Of a DNA stretch of 64,000 bases, positions 52,519 through 61,000 are shown in pieces (positions within the stretch are counted from its first letter, which is position 1; the number at the start of each line of letters is the position of its first letter). Source of the DNA: Microbacterium sp. SA39 (GTDB lineage Bacteria > Actinomycetota > Actinomycetes > Actinomycetales > Microbacteriaceae); assembly GCF_000967865.1 (NCBI RefSeq), contig NZ_JXRU01000032.1, positions 62,001 through 126,000 of the forward strand, in the 5' to 3' direction. Both the position numbers and the translations under genes were made by a program. The notes under the pieces are model-generated. The model made no database searches. It was not told the origin of the DNA and worked only from the letters and a program-made list of their open reading frames with translations.

Positions 52519-53898
52519 ATGAACAATCACGTTCGCCGCCTGCATCGCGGCAGTAGAGCAGCGGTCGGTCTCGCCGCACTGATGGCCGCGTCCGTGCTGG
52601 CGGGATGCACGACGAGCTCGAGTCCGGACACCTCCAGCGACGTCGAGAGCTTCGACTGGAAGAACTACGAGGGCGAGGAGCTCAACCTGCTGATGAGCGA
52701 GCACCCGGTGTCCGCGGCGATCAAAGAGAATCTCCCCGACTTCGAGGAGAAGACCGGCATCTCGGTGAACCTCGAGACGCTGAGCGAATCCGACTACATG
52801 GTGAAGATCCTCACTGAACTGCAGTCCGGTTCGGGCAACTACGACGCATTCATGACATCTCAGCCCATGAACTACCAGTACGCCGCAGCCGGCTGGATCG
52901 AGGACCTGCAGCCGTGGGTCGACGACGCGAAGCAGACTGCGCCTGATTACGACTTCGACGACTTCTTCCCCGCATTGATCGAGGCGCAACGATGGGACAC
53001 GACCGACTTCGGCGGTGCCGGAGAAGGCGGACTATGGGCGATCCCGGCGAACGAAGAAGGCTACGCGCTCTTCTACCGCAAGGACATCCTCGAGGCCAAC
53101 AGCGTCGAGGTCCCGCAGACGATCGACGAGCTCATCGCCGCAGCGAAGAAGCTGGACGGTACGGAGTTCGAGGGCAAGACCATCAACGGGTTCGTCAGCC
53201 GGGGCGACAAGACCTTCCCCACCCTGAACCCGTTCTCGACCTTCGCCGGCGCCTACGGCGTCAAGGACATCACCGATGGCAAGGCGACCGTCAACTCGCC
53301 AGAGGGCGTCGAGGCTGTCAGCAAGTGGGTCGAGCTCATGCAGACCGGCCCGCAGGCGGCCAGCACCTACACGTGGTACGAGGCGCAGCAGGACTTCCTG
53401 GCCGGTACATCGGCCTTCTACATCGACGCGGATCACATGGCGCCCGACTTCGAGAAGGAGGGAAGCGCCATCGCAGGCAAGGTCGGATACGCGCTTCCTC
53501 CCGAGGGGCCCGAGGGTCGTTCCTCGAGCCTGTGGGTCTGGTCCCTGGGCATGAACGCCGCATCCGAGCACAAGGGTGCCGCCTGGCAGTTCATCCAGTG
53601 GGCGACGTCGAAGGAACTGCTGACGACCGCGATAAGCAACGGCAACATGAACCCCACGCGCGTTTCGGTCGCCGACAGCCCCGAGATGGCGGCGGCCACC
53701 GAGGGATGGGGCGACTACAACACGGTGTGGAAGGAAATCCTCGCGGATCACGCGTCCTGGCCGTACGCGCCGTCGTCCACCTGGACCGAGGTCGGTGACA
53801 TCTGGGCCACGGCCATCCAGTCGGCCATCCTCGAGCAGGCCTCCGTCGAGGAAGCGCTCGACGACGCAGCCGCCAAGATCGACGCCGCGATCGAGTGA
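52519..53898 (+). CDS. CUT1 solute-binding lipoprotein (polyol importer)
   Basis: 459 aa. Signal peptide with Arg-rich start (VRRLHRGSRAAVGLAALMAA), lipobox VLAGC. SBP_bac_1 fold: ELNLLMSEHPVSAAIKENLP, FEEKTGISVNLETLSESDYM, and WVWSLGMNAASEHKGAAWQF. Related proteins bind mannitol, sorbitol or other polyols; the dehydrogenase in the operon supports that. The open frame runs back to 51664 inside sorC, but ATG 52519 follows GAAGGAG and gives a signal peptide. Confidence 0.9.
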   Translation: MNNHVRRLHRGSRAAVGLAALMAASVLAGCTTSSSPDTSSDVESFDWKNYEGEELNLLMSEHPVSAAIKENLPDFEEKTGISVNLETLSESDYMVKILTELQSGSGNYDAFMTSQPMNYQYAAAGWIEDLQPWVDDAKQTAPDYDFDDFFPALIEAQRWDTTDFGGAGEGGLWAIPANEEGYALFYRKDILEANSVEVPQTIDELIAAAKKLDGTEFEGKTINGFVSRGDKTFPTLNPFSTFAGAYGVKDITDGKATVNSPEGVEAVSKWVELMQTGPQAASTYTWYEAQQDFLAGTSAFYIDADHMAPDFEKEGSAIAGKVGYALPPEGPEGRSSSLWVWSLGMNAASEHKGAAWQFIQWATSKELLTTAISNGNMNPTRVSVADSPEMAAATEGWGDYNTVWKEILADHASWPYAPSSTWTEVGDIWATAIQSAILEQASVEEALDDAAAKIDAAIE

Positions 53899-53902
53899 TC
53901 TC

Positions 53903-53936
53903 GTCCGGCCGGTGCATCACGGTGCATCGGCCGGAC
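53903..53936 (+). other. 14-bp hairpin between binding protein and permease genes
   Basis: GTCCGGCCGGTGCA pairs with TGCATCGGCCGGAC (one G-U pair) around a 6-nt loop, 5 nt after the binding-protein stop. No U tract follows. It may attenuate transcription or protect the upstream mRNA so that more binding protein than permease is made. Confidence 0.6.
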
Positions 53937-53960
53937 CACACGTGGAAGGAGCCTGACCTC

Positions 53961-54818
53961 GTGAAACACAAGTCTTATCTGCCCTATCTGCTCGTGCTTC
54001 CGGCCCTCGCCGTGCTGGTGGCTGTCCTCTACCCGTTCCTGACCGGCGCATGGTGGTCGTTCACCTCATACCGACTCAATCGAGGCGGCCCCGAATTCAA
54101 CTGGGGAAAGAACTACGTCTCCCTGTTCACGACGGGGGAGGGACTGCATGCGGTCGGGATCACCCTCCTGTACGCCGTCGTCGTCGTCGTCATCGAATGC
54201 GTGGTGGGCGTGGCCCTCGCGATGCTGCTCAACTACGGCCGGTACGGGAACGTCTTCCGCCTCCTCATCGTGCTGCCGCTCCTCCTGCCTCCCGTGGTCG
54301 CCGCGCTCATGTGGAAGGTGATGCTCACCGAGAACGGCATCGTCAACTGGCTGCTCGAGTCGGCGGGGCAGCCCAAGATGCTGTGGCTGAACGGACCGGA
54401 CAGCGCCCTGCTCTCGGTCATCCTCATCGATGTCTGGATCTTCACGCCGTTCGTGGTGCTGCTGGCCCAGGCGGGGCTCAAGAGCGTGCCCAAGGAGCTG
54501 ACCGAGGCGTCGGCCGTCGACGGTGCGGGTCCCATCAGGAACTTCATCTCGGTGACGCTGCCCATGCTGCTGCCGGTGCTCATCGTCATCATCGCGTTCC
54601 GAGGAATCGACTCCCTGAAGATGTTCGACATCATCTACACCACGACCAAGGGAGGGCCGGTGGATGCCACGACGAACCTGCACGTGCTCGCCTATCTCGA
54701 TGGCATTCGCAACCTCAACTTCGGCATGGCGATGGCCTCGCTGATCGTGCTGTGGCTGCTCTGCAACGTGCTCTCGTCCTTCCTGCTGAAGGCGCGGCGC
54801 AGGGAGGTGATGGCATGA
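53961..54818 (+). CDS. CUT1 ABC transporter permease, MalF/SmoF-like
   Basis: 285 aa, six helices. YLPYLLVLPALAVLVAVLYP starts the protein; EAA loop TEASAVDGAGPIRNFISVTL. GTG 53961 follows GGAAGGAG; the longer open frame (from 53895) overlaps the hairpin. Its stop overlaps the next permease start by ATGA. Confidence 0.9.
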   Translation: MKHKSYLPYLLVLPALAVLVAVLYPFLTGAWWSFTSYRLNRGGPEFNWGKNYVSLFTTGEGLHAVGITLLYAVVVVVIECVVGVALAMLLNYGRYGNVFRLLIVLPLLLPPVVAALMWKVMLTENGIVNWLLESAGQPKMLWLNGPDSALLSVILIDVWIFTPFVVLLAQAGLKSVPKELTEASAVDGAGPIRNFISVTLPMLLPVLIVIIAFRGIDSLKMFDIIYTTTKGGPVDATTNLHVLAYLDGIRNLNFGMAMASLIVLWLLCNVLSSFLLKARRREVMA

Positions 54819-55684
54819 GTTCGACACTCCTCGACCGCACCCGGATCGTCCGTCGGCGGCGGCGCACGAAGGCTCTGAAGCACGGAGGGGCGATCACGGC
54901 GCTCACCGCCTGGACGATCTTCGCTCTGGCGCCGATCGTCTGGATCGTGATGATGTCTCTGAAGAAGCCGGAAGACATCGTCGCGTATCCGCCTACGCTC
55001 GCGTTCGTGCCGATCCTCGACAACTACGCGCAGGTCCTCAGCGGCTCCGCGTTCATGACGCCGTTCGTCAATTCGCTCATCGTGACAGCCGGATCGCTGC
55101 TGCTCACGCTTGCGATCGGCCTCCCGACCGCATACGCCCTGGCGCGCTTCCGTTTCAAAGGACGCGAGAACATCGCCTTCGGCATCCTGTCGATGCGGTT
55201 CGCGCCCGAACTGCTGATCATCCTGCCGCTCTACCTCATCTTCCAGCAGACGGGGCTCTACGACTCCTACCTGGGACTGATCCTCGCGTACCAGCTGGTC
55301 ACGCTTCCGATGCTGGTGTGGATGCTCCGCTCGTTCATCGAGGATCTTCCGCCCGAGCTTGAAGAGGCGGTCGCGGTCGACGGAGGCAACCGCTGGACGG
55401 CCTTCCGGCACGTGCTGTTCCGCCTGATCGCGCCCGGACTGGGGGCGAGCCTCATGCTGTCGTTCATCTGGGCGTGGAACAGCTATACGTTGCCGCTGGT
55501 ACTGGCCGGCAAGAACACGCAGGTCATCACGACAGGCATCCAGCAGTACATCTCCTACCAGTCGATCGACTGGGGCCCGATGGCTGCGGCGACTGTGATC
55601 TCCCTCATCCCTGGCATCATCTTCGCCCTCTTCTCCCTTCGCTGGATCGTCGGTGGGCTCACCGCCGGAACCGTCAAGGGCTGA
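54815..55684 (+). CDS. CUT1 ABC transporter permease, MalG/SmoG-like
   Basis: 289 aa. IFALAPIVWIVMMSLKKPED, EAA loop LEEAVAVDGGNRWTAFRHVL and C-terminal IVGGLTAGTVKG are typical. Forms the channel with the preceding permease. No ATPase gene is present in the cluster, so a shared ATPase encoded elsewhere is likely. Confidence 0.92.
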   Translation: MSSTLLDRTRIVRRRRRTKALKHGGAITALTAWTIFALAPIVWIVMMSLKKPEDIVAYPPTLAFVPILDNYAQVLSGSAFMTPFVNSLIVTAGSLLLTLAIGLPTAYALARFRFKGRENIAFGILSMRFAPELLIILPLYLIFQQTGLYDSYLGLILAYQLVTLPMLVWMLRSFIEDLPPELEEAVAVDGGNRWTAFRHVLFRLIAPGLGASLMLSFIWAWNSYTLPLVLAGKNTQVITTGIQQYISYQSIDWGPMAAATVISLIPGIIFALFSLRWIVGGLTAGTVKG

Positions 55685-55715
55685 TCACCGTATGGCATTC
55701 GAAAGGAACACTTCC

Positions 55716-56765
55716 ATGCCCATTCCCACGACCATGCTCGCGAGCGTGCTCACCCGCACAGAGACCATCGAACTCGAACGACGCGACGTCCCCAGCCCGC
55801 AGCGAGGCGAGGTGCTCGTGAAGGTGACCGCGATCGGCGTCTGCGGATCAGACACCCACTTTTACGAGACGGGAGTCATCGGCGACATCGTCGTCGAAGG
55901 TCCGATCGTCCTCGGACATGAGACCGCCGGAGAGATCGTCGCGGTCGGCGAGGGCGTGGACCCGAGTCGCGTCGGTGCGCGGGTGGCGTTGGAGCCGCAG
56001 ACGCCGTGTCGACGTTGCCGCTACTGCAAAGAGGGGAGTTACCACCTCTGCCGTGAGATCCGCTTCTACGGCGCCTGGCCGATCGACGGCTCCTTCGTCG
56101 AGTACGCCATCGTCGACGACGACTTCGCGCACGAGATCCCCGACTCCATGACCGATGAGCAGGCAGCCCTCGTCGAGCCGGTCTCCGTGGCTGTGCACGC
56201 GGCCAGGCGTGCGGGGATCACCGCCGGAGCGAAGGTGCTCATCACAGGCGCAGGCCCGATCGGCGTCCTGAACGCGCAAGTCGCGAAGGCATTCGGTGCG
56301 ACGGAGGTCGTCATCAGCGATCCGATCGTGCATCGGCGGGAGTTCGCGCTCGCGCGCGGCGTCGATGTCGCGCTCGATCCGGCCGACAGCGATCTGTCGA
56401 CCTACGATCAGCACTTCGACGTGTATATCGATGCTTCCGGCAACGGACGCGCTATCAAGTCGGCGTTCGACGCGATCCGACCAGGCGGTTCCGCTGTGCT
56501 CGTCGGCATGGGCGGCCATCACCTCGAGGTGCCGATCGCTCTGCTCCAGCATCGCGAGATCACGCTCACCGGAACCTTCCGGTACGTGAACACCTGGCCG
56601 GTGGGCATCGATCTCATCGCCAGCGGGAAGGTCGACACCGACGGCATCGTGACCGGGAGATTCGGACTCGACGGCGTGGAGGAGGCTCTCATGAAGGCGA
56701 AGACCGACCCGGCCGCCATCAAGACGATGGTGATCCCGGCGCTCACGCACGCCGCGGCGGAGTAG
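55716..56765 (+). CDS. Zinc-dependent polyol dehydrogenase (sorbitol/xylitol dehydrogenase-like)
   Basis: 349 aa MDR enzyme. Catalytic zinc ligands: C43 in AIGVCGSDTHFYETG and His/Glu in GHETAGEIVA; structural zinc site CRRCRYCKEGSYHLC with four cysteines. NAD-binding loop VLITGAGPIGVLNAQVAKAF. It should oxidise a polyol such as sorbitol, xylitol or arabitol to the ketose. The start follows AAAGGAAC, 31 nt after the permease stop, so it is in the importer operon. Confidence 0.9.
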   Translation: MPIPTTMLASVLTRTETIELERRDVPSPQRGEVLVKVTAIGVCGSDTHFYETGVIGDIVVEGPIVLGHETAGEIVAVGEGVDPSRVGARVALEPQTPCRRCRYCKEGSYHLCREIRFYGAWPIDGSFVEYAIVDDDFAHEIPDSMTDEQAALVEPVSVAVHAARRAGITAGAKVLITGAGPIGVLNAQVAKAFGATEVVISDPIVHRREFALARGVDVALDPADSDLSTYDQHFDVYIDASGNGRAIKSAFDAIRPGGSAVLVGMGGHHLEVPIALLQHREITLTGTFRYVNTWPVGIDLIASGKVDTDGIVTGRFGLDGVEEALMKAKTDPAAIKTMVIPALTHAAAE

Positions 56766-56773
56766 GGGTACGG

Positions 56774-57475
56774 GTGGCGCGGGACCTCGGCGTCGAATGG
56801 ACCGTCGGCGACCTGCTGTTCGACATGGACGGCACTCTGATCGACTCGATCGCGGCCGTGGAGGACGCATGGCGCGAGTGGGCGGTGCTCGAAGCCGTGA
56901 GCATCCCGGTCCATCACGCGTTCCACGGTCGACGGGCTGCCGATCTCGTCTCGTCTCTCCTGCCCGCTGGTCGCGTCGAAGCGGGCGTTGAAAGGCTCCG
57001 AGAGATCGAGCAATCCCCGCGGGTACCGGTGCCTGCTCTCCCCGGCGCGATCGAACTGCTGTCGTCACTCCCCGCGGAGGGCTGGGGGGTCGTCACGTCT
57101 GCCTCGCGGCCCGTCGCGTTCGCGCGTCTGGCAGCGGGAGGAATCCCCGCGCCGCATCGCCTCGTCTCCGGCGACGACGTGGTGCGGGGGAAGCCCCACC
57201 CGGAGCCCTTCCGCTCGGCGCGCCGGCCTGACCCGGAATCCGCGCCGGCCGTCGCCTTCGAGGACACCGTCGCAGGTCTGAGGTCCGCGCGAGCAGCGGG
57301 ATGTCGGACTGTGGGCGTCATGGGAACGGTCCCCGCGACGGATCTCGCAGCGCATGCGGACCTGGTCGTGAGGTCCTTGGCAGATGTCTCCGTGGTCTCC
57401 GCGGAAGGGCGGGTCGTCCGTATCCGAATGCGACCTTTCAGTGCGGCGCCTCCGCCAGCATCCGTCGGGTCGTGA
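56774..57475 (+). CDS. HAD family hydrolase (sugar phosphatase-like)
   Basis: 233 aa. HAD motifs: LLFDMDGTLIDS (I, nucleophile Asp), VVTSASRPVAFARLA (II), VRGKPHPEPF (III, Lys) and AVAFEDTVAGLRSARAAG (IV). The cap domain lies between I and II. Close to Gpp1/DOG1-type sugar-phosphate phosphatases. Starts 8 nt after the dehydrogenase stop, so it belongs to the polyol operon. The C-terminal about 20 residues (RMRPFSAAPPPASVGS) are poorly conserved-looking and overlap the convergent gene by 38 bp. Start could be GTG or ATG nearby. Confidence 0.85.
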   Translation: MARDLGVEWTVGDLLFDMDGTLIDSIAAVEDAWREWAVLEAVSIPVHHAFHGRRAADLVSSLLPAGRVEAGVERLREIEQSPRVPVPALPGAIELLSSLPAEGWGVVTSASRPVAFARLAAGGIPAPHRLVSGDDVVRGKPHPEPFRSARRPDPESAPAVAFEDTVAGLRSARAAGCRTVGVMGTVPATDLAAHADLVVRSLADVSVVSAEGRVVRIRMRPFSAAPPPASVGS

Positions 57476-58358
57476 ACACGCGATCCTCGCCGCTCAGCGG
57501 GTCGACGAAACGCAGTTCCCGCGCGAGCAGCTGCAGCGGACGGGCGTAGTCGTCCGGCCCGTCGTCGAGCAACTCGGGATAGAACCGGTCGTTCAGGATG
57601 CCGAGGCCGATGGCGGCGAGATGCACGCGCAACTGGTGCATCTTGCCGCTGTGCGGTCGCAGCAGCGTGTGCACGACGCGCTCGTCAGCGCCGAGCAGCT
57701 CGATGGCGGTCTCGGCGTTCGGCTCGCGCATATCGTCGACCTGCACGCGCAGCTGTCCGCGCGGCTTCTCGATGTGATTCCGGTACACGAGAGGGAAGCG
57801 GGTGTCGTCCCAATCCGCCGGGCGGGCGGAGACCGCCTCGTACACCTTCTGCACCTCACGGTTCTCGAAGAGCAGCTGATACGCGCCCCGGGTCGCCGGG
57901 CGCGCAGAGAACATCAGCAGGCCCGCCGTCGCGCGGTCGAGCCGGTGGATCGGCGCGAGATCAGGGTTCCCGAGGCGGTTGCGCAGGCGCACCAGCGCAG
58001 AGTTCTGCAGGAATTTCCCGCCCGGCGTCGTCGGCAGGAAATGCGGCTTGTCGACGACGACGAGATGGTCATCCTGGTGCAGGATCTCCTCGGTGAACGG
58101 GATCGCCTGCTCCGTCGGCGGCTCGCGGTAGTACCAGACGAACTCCTCGGAGCCGAGCGGCGCATCGCGCGCGACCGGCGACCCGTCGCGCGTCACGATC
58201 TCACCCCTGTCGAACCGCTGCAGCAGCCACTCCGGATCGAGGTGGAAGAAGCGTTCCACCATGTACGCGGACACCGTCGGCCATGCACCGGTCAGCGGCA
58301 CATGCAGCCGAGTCGCACCCACACCGTCGCGCATGGGGAGGGGAGAGGGCATACCCAT
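57438..58358 (-). CDS. RluA-family pseudouridine synthase
   Basis: 306 aa. The catalytic Asp is in APIHRLDRATAGLLMFSA; VVDKPHFLPTTPGGKFLQNS precedes it and HTLLRPHSGKMHQLRVHLAA follows, both typical of the RluA superfamily. An S4-like N-terminal part (RFFHLDPEWLLQRFDRGEIV) is present. It isomerises uridines in rRNA or tRNA; the exact target is unknown. It follows the MarR gene after 16 nt in the same direction. Start ATG 58358 or 58352. Confidence 0.9.
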   Translation of the reverse strand: MGMPSPLPMRDGVGATRLHVPLTGAWPTVSAYMVERFFHLDPEWLLQRFDRGEIVTRDGSPVARDAPLGSEEFVWYYREPPTEQAIPFTEEILHQDDHLVVVDKPHFLPTTPGGKFLQNSALVRLRNRLGNPDLAPIHRLDRATAGLLMFSARPATRGAYQLLFENREVQKVYEAVSARPADWDDTRFPLVYRNHIEKPRGQLRVQVDDMREPNAETAIELLGADERVVHTLLRPHSGKMHQLRVHLAAIGLGILNDRFYPELLDDGPDDYARPLQLLARELRFVDPLSGEDRVFTTRRMLAEAPH

Positions 58359-58374
58359 CAGACGGATGCCGTCA

Positions 58375-58866
58375 TCAGTCGAAGCTCAGACTCAGCTTGC
58401 GCAACAGTCCGGCGAGTCGGTCGCGGTCGCCGCGCGAAAGACCGCGCAGCAGCTCCGCCTCGACGTCGACGAGCCGCGTGATCGCGGCATCCACCCGCGT
58501 GCGCCCGTCTTCGGTGAGCGTGACGAGCACGCTGCGCCCGTCGCCCGGGTCGGCCTCGCGGCGTACCAGTCGCCGCGCGACGAGCCGGTCGATGCGGTTC
58601 GTCATGGTGCCGCTCGAGACCAGGGTCTGCTGGAGGAGCTGCTTGGGGGAGAGCTGGAACGGCGTTCCTGCCCGCCGGAGCGCGGAGAGCACATCCCACT
58701 CCCACGGCTCCAGGTCGCTGCGCCGGAACACGTCGCGGCGGGCCCGGTCGAGGTGTCGGGAAAGCCGGTCCATCCGAGACAGCACCTCGAGCGGAGAGAA
58801 GTCGAGGTCGGGCCGCTGCGTGTTCCACGCACCGACGATCCGGTCGACCTCATCCTCATCGCTCAT
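58375..58866 (-). CDS. MarR family transcriptional regulator
   Basis: 163 aa winged-helix protein: WEWDVLSALRRAGTPFQLSP, LLQQTLVSSGTMTNRIDRLV (recognition helix) and VRREADPGDGRSVLVTLTED (wing) fit MarR. Ligand and targets unknown. The -10-like GATAAT (+ strand 58873-58878) ends 6 nt before the ATG and lies across the 3' end of the acetyltransferase gene, so the regulator is probably a separate leaderless transcript as well as part of the GNAT-MarR-RluA run. Confidence 0.9.
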   Translation of the reverse strand: MSDEDEVDRIVGAWNTQRPDLDFSPLEVLSRMDRLSRHLDRARRDVFRRSDLEPWEWDVLSALRRAGTPFQLSPKQLLQQTLVSSGTMTNRIDRLVARRLVRREADPGDGRSVLVTLTEDGRTRVDAAITRLVDVEAELLRGLSRGDRDRLAGLLRKLSLSFD

Positions 58867-58873
58867 CCGCTCA

Positions 58874-59380
58874 TTATCTCGTGCCGACCTCGGCCGCGTC
58901 GGACGCGACGGATGCCGCGGGCAGCGCCAGCGTCATGAACGTGCTCAGCGGGTCGGGGCGGTAGCGGCCGAACGGACCGCACTCGGTGAAACCCGCGCTC
59001 GCATACAGTGCGCGGGCCGGGGCGAAGAAGTCCATGCTCCCGGTCTCCAGCGACACCCGACGGATGCCGCGCGCCGCAGCATCCGCGAGCAGGAAGTCGA
59101 GCATGGTGCGGCCGAGCCCTCGCCCGCGCATCGCGGGGTCCGTCCGCATGGACTTGACCTCCTCGTGCTCCTCGTCGACGGAAGCCAGCGCGCCGGTGGC
59201 GACCGGACGGCCCTCGGTGAAGGCTGCGAAGAGCCTCACACCGGGGACGAGAAGGCGGTCGAACGGCAGTGCGTGGCGGCTCTCCGGCGGAGCGGTGTCC
59301 TCCATGTCGGCGTGGTGCGCTTCCAGGAAGGCGGCGAGTGCGGGGCGGGCGGTCACGACCTGTTCGATGATGATGCTCAT
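58874..59380 (-). CDS. GNAT family N-acetyltransferase
   Basis: 168 aa. Acetyl-CoA-binding motif A SMRTDPAMRGRGLGRTMLDF (Q/RxxGxG/A), then IRRVSLETGSMDFFAPARAL and YASAGFTECGPFGRYRPDP. Looks like the YafP/PA4866-like group; substrate unknown. The start is MSIIIEQVV at 59380, after AATGCT (+ strand 59387-59392) at 6 nt; the open frame to 59734 runs across the tRNA gene and into glmU and is not real. The conserved first strand of the fold begins right at this start. Confidence 0.88.
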   Translation of the reverse strand: MSIIIEQVVTARPALAAFLEAHHADMEDTAPPESRHALPFDRLLVPGVRLFAAFTEGRPVATGALASVDEEHEEVKSMRTDPAMRGRGLGRTMLDFLLADAAARGIRRVSLETGSMDFFAPARALYASAGFTECGPFGRYRPDPLSTFMTLALPAASVASDAAEVGTR

Positions 59381-59470
59381 GCCCTCAGCATTCCAAAGAC
59401 GTGTTTCCCAGGGATGACGGTGCCCGACGTCAGCAGAGATCTCACGCGCGGGCATGGCAGACTTGACGGG

Positions 59471-59490
59471 CGGCGTCCTCGAGGACGCCG
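59471..59490. repeat. Perfect 20-bp palindrome CGGCGTCCTC-GAGGACGCCG before tRNA-Gln
   Basis: Two exactly complementary 10-bp halves abut without a spacer and end 3 bp before the tRNA. A TTGACG lies just upstream (59464-59469). As a spacerless palindrome it is more like a protein-binding site than a terminator. Its role is unknown. Confidence 0.6.
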
Positions 59491-59493
59491 CGG

Positions 59494-59565
59494 TCCGCCG
59501 TGGTGTAATGGCAGCACGACAGCCTTTGGAGCTGTTAGGTCTAGGTTCGAGTCCTGGCGGCGGAG
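59494..59565 (+). tRNA. tRNA-Gln (anticodon TTG)
   Basis: 72 nt. Acceptor stem TCCGCCG pairs with CGGCGGA (59558-59564), discriminator G59565. D stem GTG/CAC, anticodon stem ACAGC/GCTGT with loop CTTTGGA (anticodon 59526-59528), and T arm CTAGG-TTCGAGT-CCTGG. CCA is not encoded. The glmU ATG is at 59567, one nucleotide beyond the tRNA. Confidence 0.95.
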
Positions 59566-59566
59566 C

Positions 59567-60994
59567 ATGACAGGTAACCTCGCGATCATCATTCTCGCCG
59601 CTGGACAGGGCACGCGCATGAAGTCGCGCCTTCCCAAGGTGCTGCATCCGATCGGCGGCCGCCCACTCGTGGGCCACGTACTGACCACCGCGGCGCGCCT
59701 CGAGGCGCAGCACATCGAGGTCGTGGTGCGTCACGAGCGCGACCAGGTCGTGGCGGCGCTCTCCGAGGAGTATCCCGCCGCCGTGTTCATCGACCAGGAC
59801 GAGGTCCCCGGCACGGGGCGCGCCGTGCAGGTCGCGATCGATGCGCTACCCGACGACTTCGAGGGTGACGTGCTCGTGCTCTCCGGCGACTGCCCGCTCG
59901 CTGATGTCGACACGCTCTCCGCCTTCCTGGACGAGCACCGCGCGTCCGGCGCCCCCGCCACGCTGATGACGGCCGTGGTGGAGGACCCCCGCGGATACGG
60001 CCGCGTCATCCGCGACGCCGACGGCGGGGTGGACCGCATCGTCGAGCAGAAGGACGCCAGCGACGACGAAGCGGCCGTCCGCGAGATCAACGCCGGCATG
60101 TACGCGTTCCGGGCTTCGACGCTGCGCAGGTATCTCCCAGAGGTGGGCGTGGACAACGCGCAGGGCGAGATGTATCTCACCGACGTTCCGGGGCTGCTGC
60201 GTCGTGACGGAGACCGCGTGGCGGCATCCGTCGTCTCCGATGTCACGGTGACGTTCGGCGTGAACGACCGCGCGCAGCTCGCCGAGGTCGGACGCCTGCT
60301 GAACGCACGCATCGTCCGTCGCTGGCAGCTCGAGGGAGTCACCGTGATCGATCCCGCCACGACCTGGATCGACGACGACGCGACACTCGCGCCGGATGTG
60401 ACGATCCTTCCGAACTCGCACATCCTCGGCGCGACCACGATCGCCGCGGGTGCCACAGTCGGCCCGGACACGACCCTCGTGAACTGCGAGGTGGGGGAGG
60501 ATGCGATCGTCCGCCGAAGCGATGCCACACTCTCGGTGATCGGGGCGGGCGCCACCGTCGGGCCCTTCTCCTACCTGCGCGCGAACACAGTGCTCGGTGC
60601 CAAGGGCAAGATCGGCGCCTACGTCGAGACCAAGAACGCCGAGATCGGCGAGGGCAGCAAGGTGCCGCACCTCTCGTATGTCGGCGATGCGACGATCGGA
60701 CGCGGCGTCAACCTCGGTGCGAGCACCATCACCGCCAACTACGACGACGTGAACAAGCACCGCACCGAGATCGGCGACGAGGTTCACACGGGGTCGCACA
60801 CGGTCCTCGTCGCGCCCGTTAGGCTGGGTGCTGGTGCGAAGACCGGTGCAGGCGCCGTCGTCCGCAAGGATGTCCCCGCCGGCGCCCTGGCCATGACCGT
60901 CGCCCCTCAGCGCAACATCGAGGGATGGGTCGAGAAGAACAGAGCAGGCACGGGTGCGGCGGATGCTGCTTCCCGGGAGAATTCGGCGGAATAG
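59567..60994 (+). CDS. glmU: Bifunctional UDP-N-acetylglucosamine pyrophosphorylase / glucosamine-1-phosphate N-acetyltransferase GlmU
   Basis: 475 aa. N-terminal uridyltransferase domain: AIIILAAGQGTRMKSRLPKV, GTGRAVQVA and INAGMYAF; C-terminal left-handed beta helix with GPFSYLRANTVLGAKGKIGA, KVPHLSYVGDATIGRGVNLG and NYDDVNKHRTEIGDEV, the acetyltransferase site. Makes UDP-GlcNAc for peptidoglycan. The conserved N-terminus starts at residue 5, so ATG 59567 is the true start although no Shine-Dalgarno fits: the only GGAG is in the tRNA acceptor stem. prs follows after 6 nt. Confidence 0.96.
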   Translation: MTGNLAIIILAAGQGTRMKSRLPKVLHPIGGRPLVGHVLTTAARLEAQHIEVVVRHERDQVVAALSEEYPAAVFIDQDEVPGTGRAVQVAIDALPDDFEGDVLVLSGDCPLADVDTLSAFLDEHRASGAPATLMTAVVEDPRGYGRVIRDADGGVDRIVEQKDASDDEAAVREINAGMYAFRASTLRRYLPEVGVDNAQGEMYLTDVPGLLRRDGDRVAASVVSDVTVTFGVNDRAQLAEVGRLLNARIVRRWQLEGVTVIDPATTWIDDDATLAPDVTILPNSHILGATTIAAGATVGPDTTLVNCEVGEDAIVRRSDATLSVIGAGATVGPFSYLRANTVLGAKGKIGAYVETKNAEIGEGSKVPHLSYVGDATIGRGVNLGASTITANYDDVNKHRTEIGDEVHTGSHTVLVAPVRLGAGAKTGAGAVVRKDVPAGALAMTVAPQRNIEGWVEKNRAGTGAADAASRENSAE

Positions 60995-61000
60995 GCGGAC

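Noticed and set aside
57385..57475. Frameshift in the HAD gene near its 3' end
   Set aside because: All four HAD motifs are in one frame; the odd last residues are explained by overlap with the convergent gene.
59381..59734. Extended acetyltransferase frame to 59734
   Set aside because: It would cross tRNA-Gln and the glmU start on the opposite strand, and the GNAT fold begins at 59380.
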